Origin: Rehmannia glutinosa
Lineage: Eukaryota; Streptophyta; Magnoliopsida; Lamiales; Orobanchaceae
Length of the DNA stretch: 64,000 bases
Direction of reading: 5' to 3'
Assembly: GCA_016081115.2 (NCBI GenBank)
Contig: CM071935.1
Coordinates: 48,429,150-48,493,149, forward strand
In this document: piece after piece, positions 39,703 through 50,575 of the stretch
How the letters are laid out: every line of letters begins with the position of its first letter
Position numbering within the stretch: the stretch's first letter is position 1
The notes under the pieces: generated by a model
The model's database searches: none
What the model saw: only the letters and a program-made list of their open reading frames with translations
Told to the model about the DNA's origin: nothing
Translations under genes and position numbers: made by a program

Positions 39703-41273
39703 TGTTGGGAAATTTATTGTTTAGATTTTGATGAATGCCATGTAAAACTTAAACTAGAAATTTGGCACCCCATTTTCCTTGTAATTTGTATTGTAATAGA
39801 TAGGGCTGAATAAGCTGAGTCAAGTCAGTTATGCCTGGAAATACAAAAAGTCAACTGAAGAAGTGAAGTGAAGACTCCGCTGAGGAACAACTGAGTATGT
39901 CCAAGAAAGAATATCAAGAACTCGACTGAAGGAGTATCGAGTGTGAAACAGCTGTATGAAGAGTCAGTCAAGTCAACTCAAGAAGCCAAGTCTCAAGTTG
40001 AAGTGACAGATGAGTCATTCATTGATTGGAAGCTAACTCAAAGTCACCTGGGGAATAATAGACTGCAGTCAAGTCAAGACAACTGAACGAGATCCGTTGA
40101 TGAAGGTCAAGAATGTTACTAAGAATAGTAACCTGTTAAAATTGTCAGAGATAAAGTGTTAGTTCTAGTTGTGTGCAAAAGGAACAAACCAAAGGGAAGC
40201 ACTGCACCAAGTGTCAGAAACGCTGCAATGCTGCAAGACATTAAATACGAGGAAATGTCAACATCAAGGACTGCAACAAGACAAGCCAACGAACAAAAGT
40301 GACTTTTGAAAATCAGCCTATCTCTTCATTGGGCAGATTTTTTGAAAGTTCACTATAAAAGGCTGAGGAATCACATTGAGAAAAGGTTACCTCGCACACC
40401 GGAGAAATCAAGCAATATTCAAACTGCAACCTGCAAAATATTCTCAAGTTATTCAAGCAAAATCCTCAAGCCTAAATCTCGAAGGAAATCGATCCAACAC
40501 GAAACTGTGAAGGAAAGACAACTTCAAACTCGTTGAAGAGGAAACTTTTGAAGAATCAAAAGGGTCTACTTTCCAAGGAGGATTGTAGGAAGGTTCAAGG
40601 TCGAACCAATCTCAAGTTATTGGAGGACTTCGTGATCAAATCCAAGAAGCTTGATAAAGTAAGCTGAAGTAGCAAGGTAGCATACAGTGAAGAAGCCGAG
40701 TCGGACGAGAAGCGGTTGTGTGACAAGGCATCTCCAAACCGAGTCCAAGGAGGAAGTCACTGCGTGATCAAGACTTGTCTTTAGACCGATAACCACTTTG
40801 TACTACGACCATTACCTAGTGGATTCCTCCGGGGAGTTGGAGAAGAGAGGAGTAGAAGAATTATCCCATCTCCGAACCTCTATAAAATTTACTTGTGTCA
40901 TTTACATTTCAAAGATATTTACATTCTTGCACACATATTTTATATCTCACGATAATTTGCTATCCAACCGATAAATAACAAAGTGCTAAAACCAAGTGTT
41001 AAAACAAAGTTAAATCAAATTCAATGGTGTTAAGTCTTCCGCTAAAAACTCATCACAACCAAGTTAAGGTTTAGACTAAACAATCGAGTTATTTTATCAA
41101 TGACTCTATCGAAAGTCGTTGAGTGGCTAACTCACGATTAACTAACTTAGCTTTCCTCAAGGACTTAGTTGTGTGATTAACTCGTAATATTTTAAAAGGA
41201 CTAAAATCAAAAAATTGGTAAGGTTTATTCAACCCCCCCTTCTAAACCTTACTTACACCCCTTGGGACCTACA
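39703..41273 (+). repeat. 5' LTR of Sirevirus-1
   Basis: 1571 bp, TGTTGGGAAATT to GGGACCTACA. Related to 52521-54084 and to the fragment at 22036-23087. Confidence 0.9.
40354..40360 (+). promoter_or_regulatory. TATA box in the Sirevirus-1 LTR
   Basis: TATAAAA in the context CACTATAAAAGGC, conserved in all three LTR copies (22688, 40354, 53168). Confidence 0.75.
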
Positions 41274-41275
41274 AG

Positions 41276-41287
41276 TGGTATCAGAGC
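41276..41287 (+). promoter_or_regulatory. Primer binding site of Sirevirus-1
   Basis: TGGTATCAGAGC, exact initiator-Met tRNA complement, two bases after the LTR. Confidence 0.92.
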
Positions 41288-41400
41288 GGTTGGTTCATTG
41301 AGCCTTCCACACTGGTTACTGAACTAGATCTCCAATCTTTCAAAGGAACTTTTAACACTTGCTCTTTCAAAAGATATTTTTATTCAGCAAAGTTATTATC

Positions 41401-43805
41401 ATGGAAGCAAATTTGACACGCATTCCTATGTTCACTATTGAGGAATTTGATGATGGAAAATTCGTATGCGTGCTCATCTATCGCTTTACATGATGAAATG
41501 TGGATAGTGATAGAGGACGAGCCACCGCAAATACCGAAAGTGAACACAATCAGACGGAGAGCGCCTTGGTGAAGGAGAAAAAGTCTGCTGAGGCAAGACC
41601 AGCCCTAGTTGAAAAACCAAGGACTGAGTGGACAAACGAGGACAGAAAAAGATACAACTTGGATAGTGTGGCCAAGGACATACTTTACAAAACCTTGGAC
41701 AAAGCAATGTTCAACAAAGTCAAATCTTGCCAAATTGCAAAACAAATCTGGGATAAATTAACTTTAATTTGTGAAGAATCTGAGAAAATTAAAGAAAACA
41801 AATTGTCCGTTGCTGTACAGAAATTTGAAAATTTTAAAATGCTTGCAGGTGAAACCTTGGATCAGCTGGATGCTAGATTCACTAAAATCACAAATGAACT
41901 ATCAGCACTTGGGAAAAATATACACAGAAGGAAATGTGTATGAACATACTGAGAAGCCTCTCAGCTGAATGAGAAATGAAGGTCATGGCCCTGAGACATT
42001 CAATGAACCTCACAACAATATCCAATCATGAGCTATTCTCAGACCTCAAAGCCTATGAGTTTGAGCTGAGAAGAAAAGATCAAGAGGAGACAGCTGTACC
42101 CAAAACAGCTACACTTATAGTCAATGATGGGAAGAGAGCTGAGGTCAAGGAAGCTATTGACCAGGAGGAAATTGCCCTGATGGTTAAATGATTCAACAAG
42201 TTCTTTAACAAGAACTATAAAAGAAACAAGGGTGAATCCTCCAGGAGACATTCAGCTCCCTCCAAGTCAAGGGAAGATAGGCCACCCAAGAGAGCCGAGC
42301 ATCAAAAGGTTGAATATCAGAGAGCTGATAACCCAAGAACGGAAAGAGCTGATCAGAGAGCTGAGAACCTGTGTTGGAACTGCAGACAACCAGGACACTT
42401 TGCTATTGACAGTCCATATCCAGTAGTTAATAAATACAGGAATGAAGAAGAAAGAAGAGTCTTCCGAGAAAGAAGACAGGAAAAGAAAAAGGCTATGTTG
42501 GCTGCTGAGACAGCTAAGTCAAAAGAAGCAGCAGACTCAGAAAGTAGTGAAACTGACTACTCAAGTGATTCTGAAGAAGAAGCAATGATCTGTCTAATGG
42601 CTAAAGAACAAGATCAACAAGACCAAGAAGATGAGGTACATTCTAACTCATCTCACTCAGATTCTAGTGATAGTGATTGTGACACACACATTTCATCACC
42701 CACTGATCTTTATGATTCATTAGGCAAAATGATGAAAGACTTTGAGCACATTAAATCCTCACACACACTATTAAACGAGGAAAACAGCCAGCTCAAAAGC
42801 CAAAACTCACAGCTGACTAAGGAGCTGAGTACTCTGAGTCACATAGCTGATGAGAACAAAGAGCTGAAGGCTGAGAATGCTAAACTAATAGCAGAAATAG
42901 CTGCTATAGAAAAGAGGGAAAATGATCTCCATAATGTGATTGCATCATTTACAAAGGCATCTAAATCATTGGATGACCTTATTATGAGCCAAAAAGAATG
43001 TGGAAATAAGACAGGCATATGATTCAATTCCTTTGTACACAGTCAAACTCTCAGAGTGATTTTGGAAAAAGGATCTTCAAGTAATGAAGCATCTCAAAAA
43101 TCCAAGACACCAAATGTTGCACCTACATTCACTCCAAAGCACAATCACAAACAAACTAGCCTTGGATATAAAGAAAAAGGAAAACAGCCAGTTGAGTATG
43201 TTGAGAGGACAGCTGAGAAGAAATCCAGCAGAGTTCCTCAGCAAACTCCAAACAGGAAATACTCTGTAAAGAATAAACAGAGCTGCCAAAAACCCCAGAA
43301 GTTCTATCAAAGAAACACATATGATGGGAATGGTAGAAACTACCCAAGCCAAGCTGATTGGAATAATAAGAAATATCAGCAAAGACCTATGGAATACAAG
43401 CCTAAATGGCAAAGACCTAGAACTCAGCAAAGGTCATTCCAAAGGCAAAAGAGCTATCATCAGCACACATATGCACCCAGACACTACACTCAGAAATATC
43501 ACAACTACCCAAAGAAGGCAATTGCTAAAACACACACACAGGCATACAGACAAAAGAGACAGTTGTATGAACCTAAAGCCCCCAAACAATTTGCCAAAGT
43601 GAGTTATGATTATGGCACAATAGATGGCAACCTCTTAGAGTCAAGTCATTTGGCTATAGGTTGGTTGGATCATCTTACAACACTAACCCCTCAGGACCCA
43701 GACAAGCATGGGTACCTAAAAACTAATTTCCTTGATTGCAGGTTCAAGGAACAGCTGAGTGCCAAGGAACCTGGTACATTGATAGTGGTTGTTCCAGACA
43801 CATGA
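41401..43805 (+). pseudogene. Sirevirus-1 gag, fragmented
   Basis: ATG 41401 opens MEANLTRIPMFTIEEFDDG, also found at the same place in Sirevirus-2, then meets a stop near 41490 after a frame change. The Copia gag domain follows (41500-41943; AKDILYKTLDKAMFNKV, KQIWDKLTLICEE), a knuckle CWNCRQPGHFAIDS at about 42371-42412 whose last Cys is Ser, an acidic Ser-rich stretch and a strong coiled coil (about 42720-42960), then a basic Gln/Lys/Tyr-rich region (43056-43700). Frame changes at about 41945, 42190 and 43020 break it. Confidence 0.85.
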
Positions 43806-44038
43806 CAGGAAACAAGAAAAATATGTCAAAATTCAAGGAAATTAGAGGCGCAAAAGTCATATTTGGAGGAAATGAAGCTCCAGGGGAAGTAAGAGGCACT
43901 GGATCTATCAAGAAAAATGGATTAGAAATCACAGACGTTGCATATGTTGAAGGCCTCAACTTCAACCTATTAAGCATCAGCCAACTCTGTGATAAAGTGC
44001 TACAATATTGGATTCAATATGAGAGTGTGACAAATTAA
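43736..44038 (+). pseudogene. Sirevirus-1 protease
   Basis: WYIDSGCSRHMTG is the Copia aspartic protease active site (D-S-G), followed by VIFGGNEAPGEVRGTGS and VAYVEGLNFNLLSISQLCD. It overlaps the end of the gag frame by about 70 bp in another frame. The active site is intact. Confidence 0.9.
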
Positions 44039-44057
44039 AAATATTGAATCAAATGAA

Positions 44058-44963
44058 GTGGTGTTGCAAGGATCCAGACAAAAGAACATGTATGTGGTAG
44101 ACTGGACTACTGCCACACCAAGCACTTGTCTGTTAGCAAAGAGTACAGCCGAATCAAGTTGGCTGTGGCACAAAAAGCTGAGTCATCTGAATTTCAAGAC
44201 AATCAACAAGCTTGCAAGGAGTCATCTTGTAGAAGGATTGCCAGACTCATTGTACAAGAAGGAAAATGTTTGTGATGCATGTCAGATGGGAAAGCAGATC
44301 AAATCATCATTCAAAGAAAAGTCTAATCCTTCATCAACAAGGATACTGCATCTGCTGCACATGGATTTATTTGGTCCTGTTGAACCAGCTAGCATAAGTG
44401 GAAAGAAATACACTTTAGTGGTGGTGGATGACTATTCAAGATATACATGGACAATCTTTATGTGCAAAAAGAAGGAAACCTTGCAAAAATTACCTCAGCT
44501 GATGAGAAGAGTTCAAAATGAGAAGAGTCAAACCATCATAAAGATAAGGTCTGATAGAGGAACTGAGTTTGTAAATGGGATAATAACTCAGTATTGTGTT
44601 AAAAATGGCATTGCTCATGAGTTATCTGCAGCAAGGACTCCACAGCAGAATGGAGTAGCAGAAAGAAGAAACAGAACACTCAAGGAAGCTGCTAGAACCA
44701 TGTTAGCTGAAGCAGGATTGCCTAAAAGATTTTGGGCTGAAGCCATAAACACTGCATGCTATACTCAAAATAGATGCATGATTAATAGACAGCTGACAAA
44801 GACTCCTTTTGAAATCTGGACAGGGAGAAAGCCAAATGTTGGGTACTTTAGAATATTTGGATGTAAATGCTTCATCCACAACAATGGCAAAGATAATCTA
44901 AAGGCTTTTGATGCTAAAGCTGATGAAGGTATCTTTTGGGATACTCAAAAGCAAAGCCTATAG
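44058..44963 (+). pseudogene. Sirevirus-1 integrase
   Basis: 301 open codons. The pre-integrase zinc region (WHKKLSHLNFKTINKL ... CDACQMGK) is followed by the D-D-E core: HMDLFGPVEP (Asp), IRSDRGTEFVNG (Asp) and TPQQNGVAERRNRTL (Glu). All three catalytic residues are present. After KADEGIF the conserved LGYS is lost by a small deletion and the frame ends. Confidence 0.92.
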
Positions 44964-45157
44964 AAATCTTGAACAAGAGGACTATGGTCAGAAGAGTCCA
45001 TTCATGTGGTTTTTGATGAGCCCAATGTGAATGGAGAAGATATTGAAGAGTTAGCTGATAAGCTAAATCAGCCAACTATGCAGAAGAGTCCTTATGTTGA
45101 AGTCAAGAAAGAGTTATCAACCAAGATGAAGATGAGATAACTGAATCTCAAAGACAG

Positions 45158-45991
45158 GTGGAAAATCTGCAGCTGAATGATGATGAAAGAGTTGCGCAAG
45201 ATAACACAACTGCAAGACAACTGAACCCAACTGATTTACTTCAACCTGATGTGAGATGGCTGAGAGACCATCCACCAGAGCTAGTCATTGGAAATGTGAG
45301 AGATGGTGTAAGAACCAGATCCAGAGCTCAACAAGAAGCAATGTTCACTTGTTTTATTTCCCAAATAGAGCCAAAAGATGTGTCCCAAGCATTGGAAGAC
45401 ACACATTGGATTCAAGCCATGCAAGAAGAGTTGAATCAATTTGAAAGGAACAAAGTATGGGAATTGGTGCAAAGACCAACCCATCAAAATGTCATTGGCA
45501 CAAAATGGGTTTTCAGAAACAAGATGAATGAGGAAGGATCTGTTGTAAGAAACAAAGCAAGATTGGTAGCCAAAGGGTATTGCCATGAAGAGGGAATAGA
45601 TTTTGATGAAACATTTGCTGTTGTTAAAAGACTAGAAGCAATAAGGATGTTTCTTGCCTATGTTGCACACAAGAACTTCATTGTATATCAAATGGATGTA
45701 AAAAGTGCATTTTTAAATGGATTGTTGGAAGAAGAAGTCTATGTTGAACAACCTGGCTTTGAGCAGAAGACCATTGGAGATAAGGTGTACAAGCTCAAGA
45801 AAGCTTTATATGGATTGAAACAAGCACCTAGAGCATTGTATGACACATTGTCTCAATTTCTAACTGATAATCAATTCACCAAAGGCAAAGTAGACAGAAC
45901 ACTCTTCAGAATTTTTAAGTTGGTTTATGTTATCCAAAGAAAGGTGGATTCAAGCTTATTGGCTACTCAAACTCCGACTATTTGGATGTAG
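45158..45991 (+). pseudogene. Sirevirus-1 reverse transcriptase lacking its catalytic YVDD
   Basis: Contains HWIQAMQEELNQFERNKVWE, GTKWVFRNKMNEEG, VYQMDVKSAFLNGLLEEEVY and LKKALYGLKQAPRALYD. After KVDRTLF (about 45900-45915) the sequence jumps to the RNase H lead (ERKVDSSLL-like). Sirevirus-2 still has an IYVDDIIFGST block there (about 58750-58785), so roughly 490 bp including the catalytic Asp pair has been deleted. Confidence 0.88.
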
Positions 45992-46383
45992 AGTTGATAG
46001 GAAAAGTACTTCGTGTACATGTCAAATGCTTGAAATAGATTGGTTTCTGGTTTAGCAATAAACAATACCCAATAGCCACATCCACAAACAAGTAGAGTAC
46101 ATAGTCTGCGGGCAATTGCAGCCCAAGTCTTATGGATGAGACAACATTGAGAGACTATGAAATTGAAGAAAAAGAGATTCCAATTATGTGTGATAACACA
46201 AGTGCTATTGCAATCACTCGTAATCGTGTTGCATTCAAGAACAAAGCACATTGATGTCGATATCATTTCATAAGAGATCATGTTGAAAAGAAAGACATCA
46301 CTTTCGAATATATCTCAACCGATAAACAAGTTAGTGACATATTCACCAAACCCTTATGTGAATCAAGATTTTAAGAGCTTAAG
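45930..46383 (+). pseudogene. Sirevirus-1 RNase H, decayed
   Basis: In shifting frames: FWFSNKQYPIATST-like, IPIMCDNTSAIAITRN, FIRDHVEKKDITFEYIST and SDIFTKPLCESRF, the usual C-terminus. Stops and lost bases at several points. Confidence 0.75.
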
Positions 46384-46962
46384 CATGAGTTAGGTTAATT
46401 GAGCTAAGTTGACACTGAAGACTCAATGAGAAAAGATGGAACGTGAAAAGATAAAAATAGAACAAATCTCATGAATCACCAAGTGAATCACCAGATCGGA
46501 AAGTCACCAGTCGAGTTAGCCGACAAATTTGAGTCACTATACGAAAAGAGAGAAGAAGAGTTAAGTCATTTGTGGAGAGTGTTTGAGTCATTTATGAGCT
46601 AAGTGACAAAAATGCAGTCATTTTTAATGAGCGGGAATGTTTTTAAGGATAACGTCGCCAGAATAATGACGGGCATCCAAAAGTCGCACAAAGATGCATA
46701 TGATTGGATATAAATGTTGCCGCATTAAATGCGATCAATTAAATGCGCAGTGACGCGTGCTAAACTGAGCCGTTGATCTTGATCATATTTCAAAACCCAA
46801 AAACTGTCCATTCATAACACTTATATACGGTTTTCAATCTTCTCTCACACACTTTTCCGAAACTATTCATCTTCCCAAGCAAAAGAAAGCAAGTTTTTCT
46901 CTCGAAAATCCTACAAGTTCTCAAATCAGTTCACCAAGATTCAATCGGAAGAAACTTCTAGA
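46384..46962 (+). promoter_or_regulatory. Spacer between pol and ORF3, possible internal promoter
   Basis: About 580 bp without a reading frame. Near its 3' end are TTATATACGG (about 46830), a pyrimidine-rich leader with TTCTCTCACACAC, and then the ORF3 ATG. Sirevirus-2 keeps the same arrangement (60080-60249), which suggests a conserved function such as an internal promoter or splice acceptor. Confidence 0.35.
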
Positions 46963-49029
46963 AATGGCATCAAGATCGATTTTGCAAAGTTATCAAAGCA
47001 AATTCACTCGAGGCTCCTCTCGTGGATTTGAAGGAATGATAAAGCAGGTTCCGATGAAACCCTAGTGAAGAAGATAGCCGATATCTTTGGAAAAGGCCGG
47101 TCTAAAACCTTTTCTTATGTTGGAATACTCGCACACCTACCTGGAAGAAGTGGCGCAGTTCTATGTGAATGCCGAGGTGCAGGACGAAGGCATCAAGTCT
47201 TCCGTCCACCGTAAGGACATCATGATTACTGCTAAGGACCTTGCAGGAGCACTACTTATTGCCGTCGGAGGGCACGCCGAAATTTACGGCCGATGTCAAC
47301 TTGGCCGTTGCATGGAAAAAGTAGCCAAACCGGAGTGTCTTTGCAAAAGTAGTCTACACTGGTGAGAAGAAGTTATCGGGGACGACTATCACAAGCTGAT
47401 GGATGTCGTCTCAAAATGTGTGGATATGAAGTTTGGCAGTTTCAACCAACTGTCAAAGACTAAGCTGATCGTCATGGCTACGATCATGCAAGGAAAGAAA
47501 GTTAATGGCCGAGTTCGCGGTACAATGACTCGCTTAACGTTGTGAATAAATCTTTCAAAGAAGATGGATCCTTTGGAGGATCACTTGGCTATGGCCTAGT
47601 GATTGGGCATTTAATAGAAGTGAAGGGAATTCCCCTTCAACATGGAAAGCCCTTCCATGCAAACAAGAGGATGTTTAGGGCTAACCTCTCTGGAGCCCAG
47701 AAGAGAGCCCATGTGAAGAGGGCGGGCACAAGCGAGGGGGAATCAGCTGACCCCGAGGAAACAGTTGTTGCCTCCCCTCCAAAGAAGAAAACTGCCCCTG
47801 CAGCTGCGAAGAAGAAAGCTGCCCCTGCAGCAAAGAAGAAAGACGCACCTGCCCCTGCAGCCGAGTCACCTGTCCGAGAAGCTGTGTCTCCTGCCCACGC
47901 AGCCAAGGCGGAGAAGGAAGCCCAAATACCTTCTCCGACCATCAGAAAAAAGAGGACTACCAAGCCAAGAAAGACAACTCCTCCAACCAAGAAAGATGCT
48001 CCGGCCCCTGCCACCACGGTACCTGAAAAGGAGGAATCCGAACCAGATATTCCTCTGGTAAGGACTAAGAGAAGGAAGAGAATCTCCAAGCTTTCAGAGC
48101 TTGAGAAGACAACAAGCGTCGCAACTCACCGAGAAAACCCCGAGACTCGCGAGGAAGTGGGGTCTCCAGAAATCGTTGATGAAACAGCCAAGTCTGCTGA
48201 AGGTGATCAGCAGAGGCAATTAGAAGACCCAGCTATGGACAGAACAACTGAGGAGGAAGAAGCAGCGGAGACATCAGAATCTCCTGCTGAAAGGGTTGTG
48301 TCTCCACTGCTTGAAGATTCGTTGAAGAGCAAAGAGAGTACTCTACCTTCCATTCCAGAAAAGGAAGGTGAGGAAAAAGAAAATGAGGATGATGATCTCA
48401 TGGAAGCTAAGCAACTCCAGGGTGCAGTTCGAACGTCCTGAATTTATAGAAGAGGAAGAGGAATTAATGCAATTCCTAGGGATTACCTTTGCGCATGACA
48501 GTGCTCTTGATGAATAGATTTGCATGGACATCCTCCGTATCATAAAGGCGGACGAGAAAGACAAAGCTGAAGAGCAAGCCCGTGCACTGGAGAAGGCAAA
48601 AATCCTACGCCTGCACAAGAAAAGTCAGAAATGCATCAAGCTCTAAGGGAATCCAGGCTGATGAACGAGCAGTAGTTGATGGAAGGACTAGAAGAGTCCT
48701 CAAAATCTCTCCTGGAAATAGACCCGTTGGGAGTGGTGCAGCAGATTGCCACAGTTATCGCTGCGACCACGTCCCCATTTCACTCAGAAGATGGGTCCAA
48801 GGGACTTGACGATGACCCAAGTTGAGCCAACCCAAGTTGAGCCAACCCCTATTGAAGGTGTGTTACCACCGCCCTACTACCGAGCACTCAATGGAAGCAA
48901 AATGGAGTTTGGAGCAGAGTGACCCCACTATCAGCCACTCAGCTGGTGCGCCAGCTGAGGGGAAAACTCACTCCACTGCAGCAAGGTCGGAGGATGCCGC
49001 AGATGACTCCGCAATGAAGGAAGGAGGTC
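46963..49029 (+). pseudogene. Sirevirus-1 ORF3, envelope-position protein
   Basis: ATG 46963 opens a frame ending at TAG near 47063. Later pieces give VAQFYVNAEVQDEGIKSS and ITAKDLAGAL (47087-47365), similar in style to the 'putative plant transposon protein' domain. Then comes a 299-codon frame (47542-48441): GSLGYGLVIGHL, a basic/Pro/Ala stretch with KKKxAPA units, and an acidic C-terminal part. I see no signal peptide or membrane segment, so an envelope role is not supported. Short frames follow until the insertion at 49030. Confidence 0.65.
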
Positions 49030-50559
49030 TGTTAGAGATTTTTCTTACCGCAAGTCTACGGTGTCAAGTTTTAATATAGAGAAGTAAGGTTGTCGAATCC
49101 ACAGGGACTAATAAATTAATGCGCTAAGTATTGAACTAAGATAGCCTTATTTTTATTTAGACGATCAAAATTTAATGATTGTTGTGGAAGAAAAGATAAG
49201 AATAACCACAAAAACACAAGATGAAAATAATAGTGGAATTACAAGGAAATGAAATGGATTCCGGTTATGGTTTCAATTAATATTCCTCTTGTTTTACGAT
49301 TTAATCAAAGCCAAAGTTATTATCAATACACCTATAAGACGATCACATCGGTATTTTATCCTCCATCTCGAGATGTATATAAAGTGTAGATTGGAATATC
49401 TATGCTAGTATCTCTACTCAACATAAGATACACAACTCCCAAATGCACAAAAGATCAAATTTCCTCACAAATATTCACAAGCCTCTCGATTATGCAAATA
49501 TTCATGTCAAGTACTCAAGATCTAATATTGAAACTCATCTATCGAATTATGAATCAATATATCAAACATGTTAAATCATTGGCCAAATGATAAAACAAGA
49601 ATAAGAACAAAGTACTCAAATAGGCTTCAAGACAATAACTTCAATTAAGATTAAAACAATCAACAAGAGTTCAATTAATCTACTTCCAAAACCCGAAATC
49701 ACAAGAAATTTAGCTACCCATTATAAATAAACAACTCATAGACAAATTGTTCATCTTCATAAGAAACTAAAATGAAAGATTAAAGCACAAAGAATGAGAA
49801 AACTTAGGGAAATGGATAATCTCTCGATTAATCTTCAATCCTCAAGCTCCGATTCGACCCGATTCTTCCCTTGATTCTTCCTTGATGAAGTTGATGTATT
49901 TCTTGTGTTCTTGGGTGTATTCCCAGCCTTTCCTTCATCCCCTAGATCAAGGCTCCCATCTTCTATTTATATCCCCTCAAAAGTTCAAGAAAAAGGTGGA
50001 GAAACATAGTAATTTCCGCCCGGCGCTGGCTAAGGTCGGGATGGGGGATGCGCGCCAAAGAATTTCCCACAAATGAACCGCCGGGCGGCGCAATGCCGGG
50101 TGTTGGGCTGCAGCGCCGGGCGTTAAGCGTTAGCTGCAGCGCCCCACGTGATTTTGGAGTATTTTGCCTGTCTTGGGCCATTTTCACCGCCCGAGTTTTT
50201 CACCCACCAAATGTTGGAATTTGCTTTTGATCCCTTCTTTAAAGTTGTAGCTCTATCTCTTAGCTTCCCATATCCACTTGAATCATATCAATATCAATTT
50301 TGTAGAGAGAGTTATGGCCAAAATACAAAACGCTACCAGCTGATGGAAATTTCAGACGCGTTTGGACGTTTCTTCAAATCAATCTCTCGTAGTTTGCTCG
50401 TTTGTACTTCTTTTGATACACGATTCATTACTATGACTATAAACTCAATATAATTGGCTCTCAACATGGCTTGGCTACTCAAATGACTCCAAATAATCAA
50501 AAACAACACAAAACTCAAGTCTAGGAAGCCCAAATCAATGGTATAAAACCAAGTGAACA
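49030..50559 (-). repeat. 3' LTR of the minus-strand Gypsy element
   Basis: 1530 bp, plus-strand start TGTTAGAG and end GTGAACA, giving TGTT...AACA ends. Shares conserved blocks with 23551-25218. Its variable middle (50015-50145) is GC-rich with CGCCGGGCGG and CGCCGGGCG words. Confidence 0.75.
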
Positions 50560-50575
50560 AATACCCCCAAACTTA
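50560..50575 (-). promoter_or_regulatory. Polypurine tract of the minus-strand Gypsy element
   Basis: Minus strand AAGTTTGGGGGTATT directly before the LTR; G-rich and correctly placed. Confidence 0.6.

Larger units (their letters stand above)
39703..49029 (+). mobile_element. Sirevirus-type Copia element 1, 5' LTR to ORF3
   Basis: 5' LTR (39703-41273), primer site, coiled-coil gag, protease, integrase, reverse transcriptase, RNase H, and an extra ORF after pol. Long LTRs, a long gag with coiled coil and a third ORF mark the Sirevirus lineage. The third ORF is cut at 49029 by a minus-strand element, so the 3' LTR is outside the window. Confidence 0.88.

Noticed and set aside
43077..43430. 117-codon minus-strand frame with hydrophobic stretches, possible membrane protein
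   Set aside because: Antisense shadow of the basic Gln/Lys-rich gag region.
47637..48089. 150-codon minus-strand frame, Ala/Phe/Gly-rich
   Set aside because: Antisense of the Lys/Ala/Pro-rich ORF3 stretch; composition explains the open frame.
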